This document shows positions 30,103-31,550 of a stretch of DNA of 31,550 bases, in pieces. The stretch comes from UBA2093 sp049454855 (GTDB lineage: Bacteria; Actinomycetota; Acidimicrobiia; Acidimicrobiales; Ilumatobacteraceae), in assembly GCA_049454855.1 (NCBI GenBank), contig JBMUAQ010000009.1, positions 1 through 31,550 of the forward strand. The letters are read 5' to 3'. Position numbers and translations under genes: made by a program. How positions within the stretch are numbered: position 1 is the stretch's first letter; the number at the start of each line of letters is the position of its first letter. The notes under the pieces are model-generated. The model was not told the origin of the DNA and ran no database searches. It was given only the letters and a program-made list of their open reading frames with translations.

Positions 30103-30558
30103 TCACTTCTTCGCCGCGGCGAGCACGGACTTCACGATGTTGTGGTACCCGGTGCAGCGGCAGAGGTTGCCCTCGAGACCGATGCGCACGTCGTCCTCGG
30201 TGGGCGAGGGGTTCTCGTCGAGCAGGCTGATTGCCGCCATGACCATGCCCGGCGTGCAGTAGCCGCACTGCAGCCCGTGGTTCTCCATGAACGACTTCTG
30301 CATCGGGTGCATCTCGTCGCCCCTCGAGATCCCCTCGATGGTGGTGACGGTGCAGCCGTCGGCCTGCACGGCCAGCATCGTGCACGACTTCACGCTCTCG
30401 CCGTCGACGTGCACCGTGCACGCGCCGCAGCTGCTGGTGTCGCACCCGATGTTCGTGCCGGTGAGGCCGAGGTGCTCGCGGATGTAGTGCACGAGAAGTG
30501 TGCGGGGCTCGACGTCACCCTCGCGGGTGGTGCCGTTGACGGTCATGGAAACCTTCAT
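30103..30558 (-). CDS. coxS: 2Fe-2S small subunit of a CO dehydrogenase/xanthine dehydrogenase-type enzyme
   Basis: The 151-residue protein carries both [2Fe-2S] clusters. The plant-type ferredoxin set is C39, C44, C47 and C59 (GCDTSSCGAC). The second set in the helical domain is C98, C101, C133 and C135 (CGYC and CRC). All eight ligands are intact. It carries electrons from the molybdenum site to the flavin of CoxM. Its start lies 40 bp after coxL, with a GGA-rich stretch upstream of the ATG. Confidence 0.95.
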   Translation of the reverse strand: MKVSMTVNGTTREGDVEPRTLLVHYIREHLGLTGTNIGCDTSSCGACTVHVDGESVKSCTMLAVQADGCTVTTIEGISRGDEMHPMQKSFMENHGLQCGYCTPGMVMAAISLLDENPSPTEDDVRIGLEGNLCRCTGYHNIVKSVLAAAKK

Positions 30559-30598
30559 GATGTTGTCCTGTCTCTCCGTGTCTTTCGTTCTTCGTCGT

Positions 30599-31550
30599 TC
30601 AGTTCTTCGCCGATGCGATGGCGGCCCACACGCGCTGGGGCGTGCACGGCATCTCGATGTGGCGCACGCCGAGGTGCGCCACGGCGTCGACCACGGCCGA
30701 CTGCAGCGCCGGCGTGGAGCCGATGGTGCCGGACTCCCCGATGCCCTTCGCGCCGATGAGGTTCACCGGTGTGGGGGTCTCCATGTGCACCACGGTCACG
30801 TTCGGCAGCTCGGCTGCCGAGATGAAGCCGTAGTCGGCCAGGTTCGACGTGGTGGGGTTGCCGTCCGCGTCGTACAGCACCTCCTCGAGCAGTGCCTGTG
30901 CCGCGCCCTGGGCGACGCCGCCGTGGATCTGCCCCTCGAGCAGCAACGGGTTCAGCACCTTGCCGGCGTCGTCGCACGCGGTGTGCGCCACGTGGGTGAC
31001 CTTGCCGGTCTCGGTGTCGACCTCGACCACCGCGACGTGCGCACCGAACGGGAAGGTGGCCCCGGGCACGCCGATGAACTCGTCGTGGCTCAGGCCGCCG
31101 TTCGGCTTCTCGGCCGACGCGAGCTCGGCCCAGGTGCGGGCGACCGCAGGGGTGCCTGCAACATGGAACGCGCCGCGCTCGGTGTCGAGCACCACGTCGG
31201 CCTCGTTCGCCTCGAGCAGACGGGCAGCGACCTTCTTCGCCTTGTCGACGAGGGTGCCGGTCACCGACCACACGGCGTTGCCGCCCTGCTGCAGCGAGCG
31301 CGAGCCCATCGTGCCCGAACCCACCGGGGTGAGGTCGGTGTCGCCCCACACGACGTCGATCCTCTCGATCGGGATGCCGGTGCGCTCGCTCGCGAGCATG
31401 GCCCACGACGTGGCGTGGCCCTGGCCGTGGGGGGAGGTGCCGGTGTAGATGACGGCGCGGCCGTCCTCGAGCACCTCCACCTTGGCCTGCTCGCCGTTGC
31501 CGACGCCGCCGGTGATCTCCACGTACACCGCCACGCCGATGCCGATCTGC
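30599..31550 (-). CDS. coxL: Molybdopterin-binding large subunit of a CO dehydrogenase/xanthine dehydrogenase-type enzyme, 5' part outside window
   Basis: Only about the last 317 residues, roughly 40 percent of a usual 780-residue subunit, are inside the window; the frame stays open at the right edge. Visible family segments are GTSPHGQGHATSWAM (molybdopterin contact, with the conserved Gln), VGSGTMGSRSLQQGG, ACDDAGKVLNPLLLEGQIHGGVAQG, and AKGIGESGTIGS with the catalytic glutamate. The active-site loop that tells form I (AYRCSFR) from form II (AYRGAGR) lies upstream, outside the window. Whether this enzyme oxidises CO or another substrate therefore cannot be decided here. Confidence 0.93.
   Translation of the reverse strand, partial: QIGIGVAVYVEITGGVGNGEQAKVEVLEDGRAVIYTGTSPHGQGHATSWAMLASERTGIPIERIDVVWGDTDLTPVGSGTMGSRSLQQGGNAVWSVTGTLVDKAKKVAARLLEANEADVVLDTERGAFHVAGTPAVARTWAELASAEKPNGGLSHDEFIGVPGATFPFGAHVAVVEVDTETGKVTHVAHTACDDAGKVLNPLLLEGQIHGGVAQGAAQALLEEVLYDADGNPTTSNLADYGFISAAELPNVTVVHMETPTPVNLIGAKGIGESGTIGSTPALQSAVVDAVAHLGVRHIEMPCTPQRVWAAIASAKN

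Overview
The window comes from a high-GC chromosome that reads as an actinobacterium. I infer class Acidimicrobiia or a relative, from the CO-dehydrogenase-type molybdenum hydroxylase genes, the long Thr-rich linkers in surface proteins, the DUF501-ppx gene pair and the many GTG starts. Coding density is very high: no gene-free stretch reaches 300 bp. No insertion sequence, integrase, phage gene or CRISPR array is visible.

Layout. 1-1177: a divergent sulfur-stress pair, a metallo-beta-lactamase/rhodanese-type protein and a CsoR/CstR-type repressor, with two 16-bp palindromic operators between them. 1197-2430: moaC (molybdopterin synthesis) and a small membrane protein with the SepX/GLPR architecture. 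2523-4339: tRNA-Ala(CGC) and an acyl-CoA ligase. 4363-13069: a leftward block of aminopeptidase N followed by two tandem paralogous proteins of about 1,000 residues, each with a different ectodomain on the same polytopic membrane module; this is the least explained part of the window. 13116-16191: a PfkB kinase, QueF and two divergent crotonases that lack canonical catalytic glutamates. 16210-19599: a secreted calcium-repeat protein divergent from a secreted subtilisin-like protease. 19635-20032: a structured leader before a very basic small protein. 20033-23274: a tightly overlapping leftward operon mocA-like, coxG, DUF501, ppx, GNAT. 23294-24019: a secreted NlpC/P60 protein. 24026-31550: a molybdenum-hydroxylase region with coxD, coxE and two XdhC/CoxF-type genes, then SDR and Dabb genes on the other strand, a PAP2 phosphatase, and coxM, coxS and the 3' part of coxL at the right edge.

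How they fit together. MoaC, the MocA-like transferase, CoxD, CoxE, the XdhC pair and CoxG are the set expected to make, insert and mature a molybdopterin-cytosine-dinucleotide cofactor, probably for the CoxL/S/M enzyme at the right edge. The subunit order coxL-coxS-coxM differs from both classical form I (M-S-L) and form II (S-L-M), so the substrate should not be assumed to be CO.

A regulatory pattern runs through the whole window. Most first genes of transcription units have a TAnnnT hexamer ending 6-8 nt before the start codon and no ribosome-binding site, which is the signature of leaderless transcripts. At two divergent junctions the opposing -10 hexamers share one TA step, making compact bidirectional promoters. 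Genes with an evident Shine-Dalgarno (SD) include cstR, the MBL gene, the acyl-CoA ligase, the calcium-repeat protein, coxM and the basic protein.
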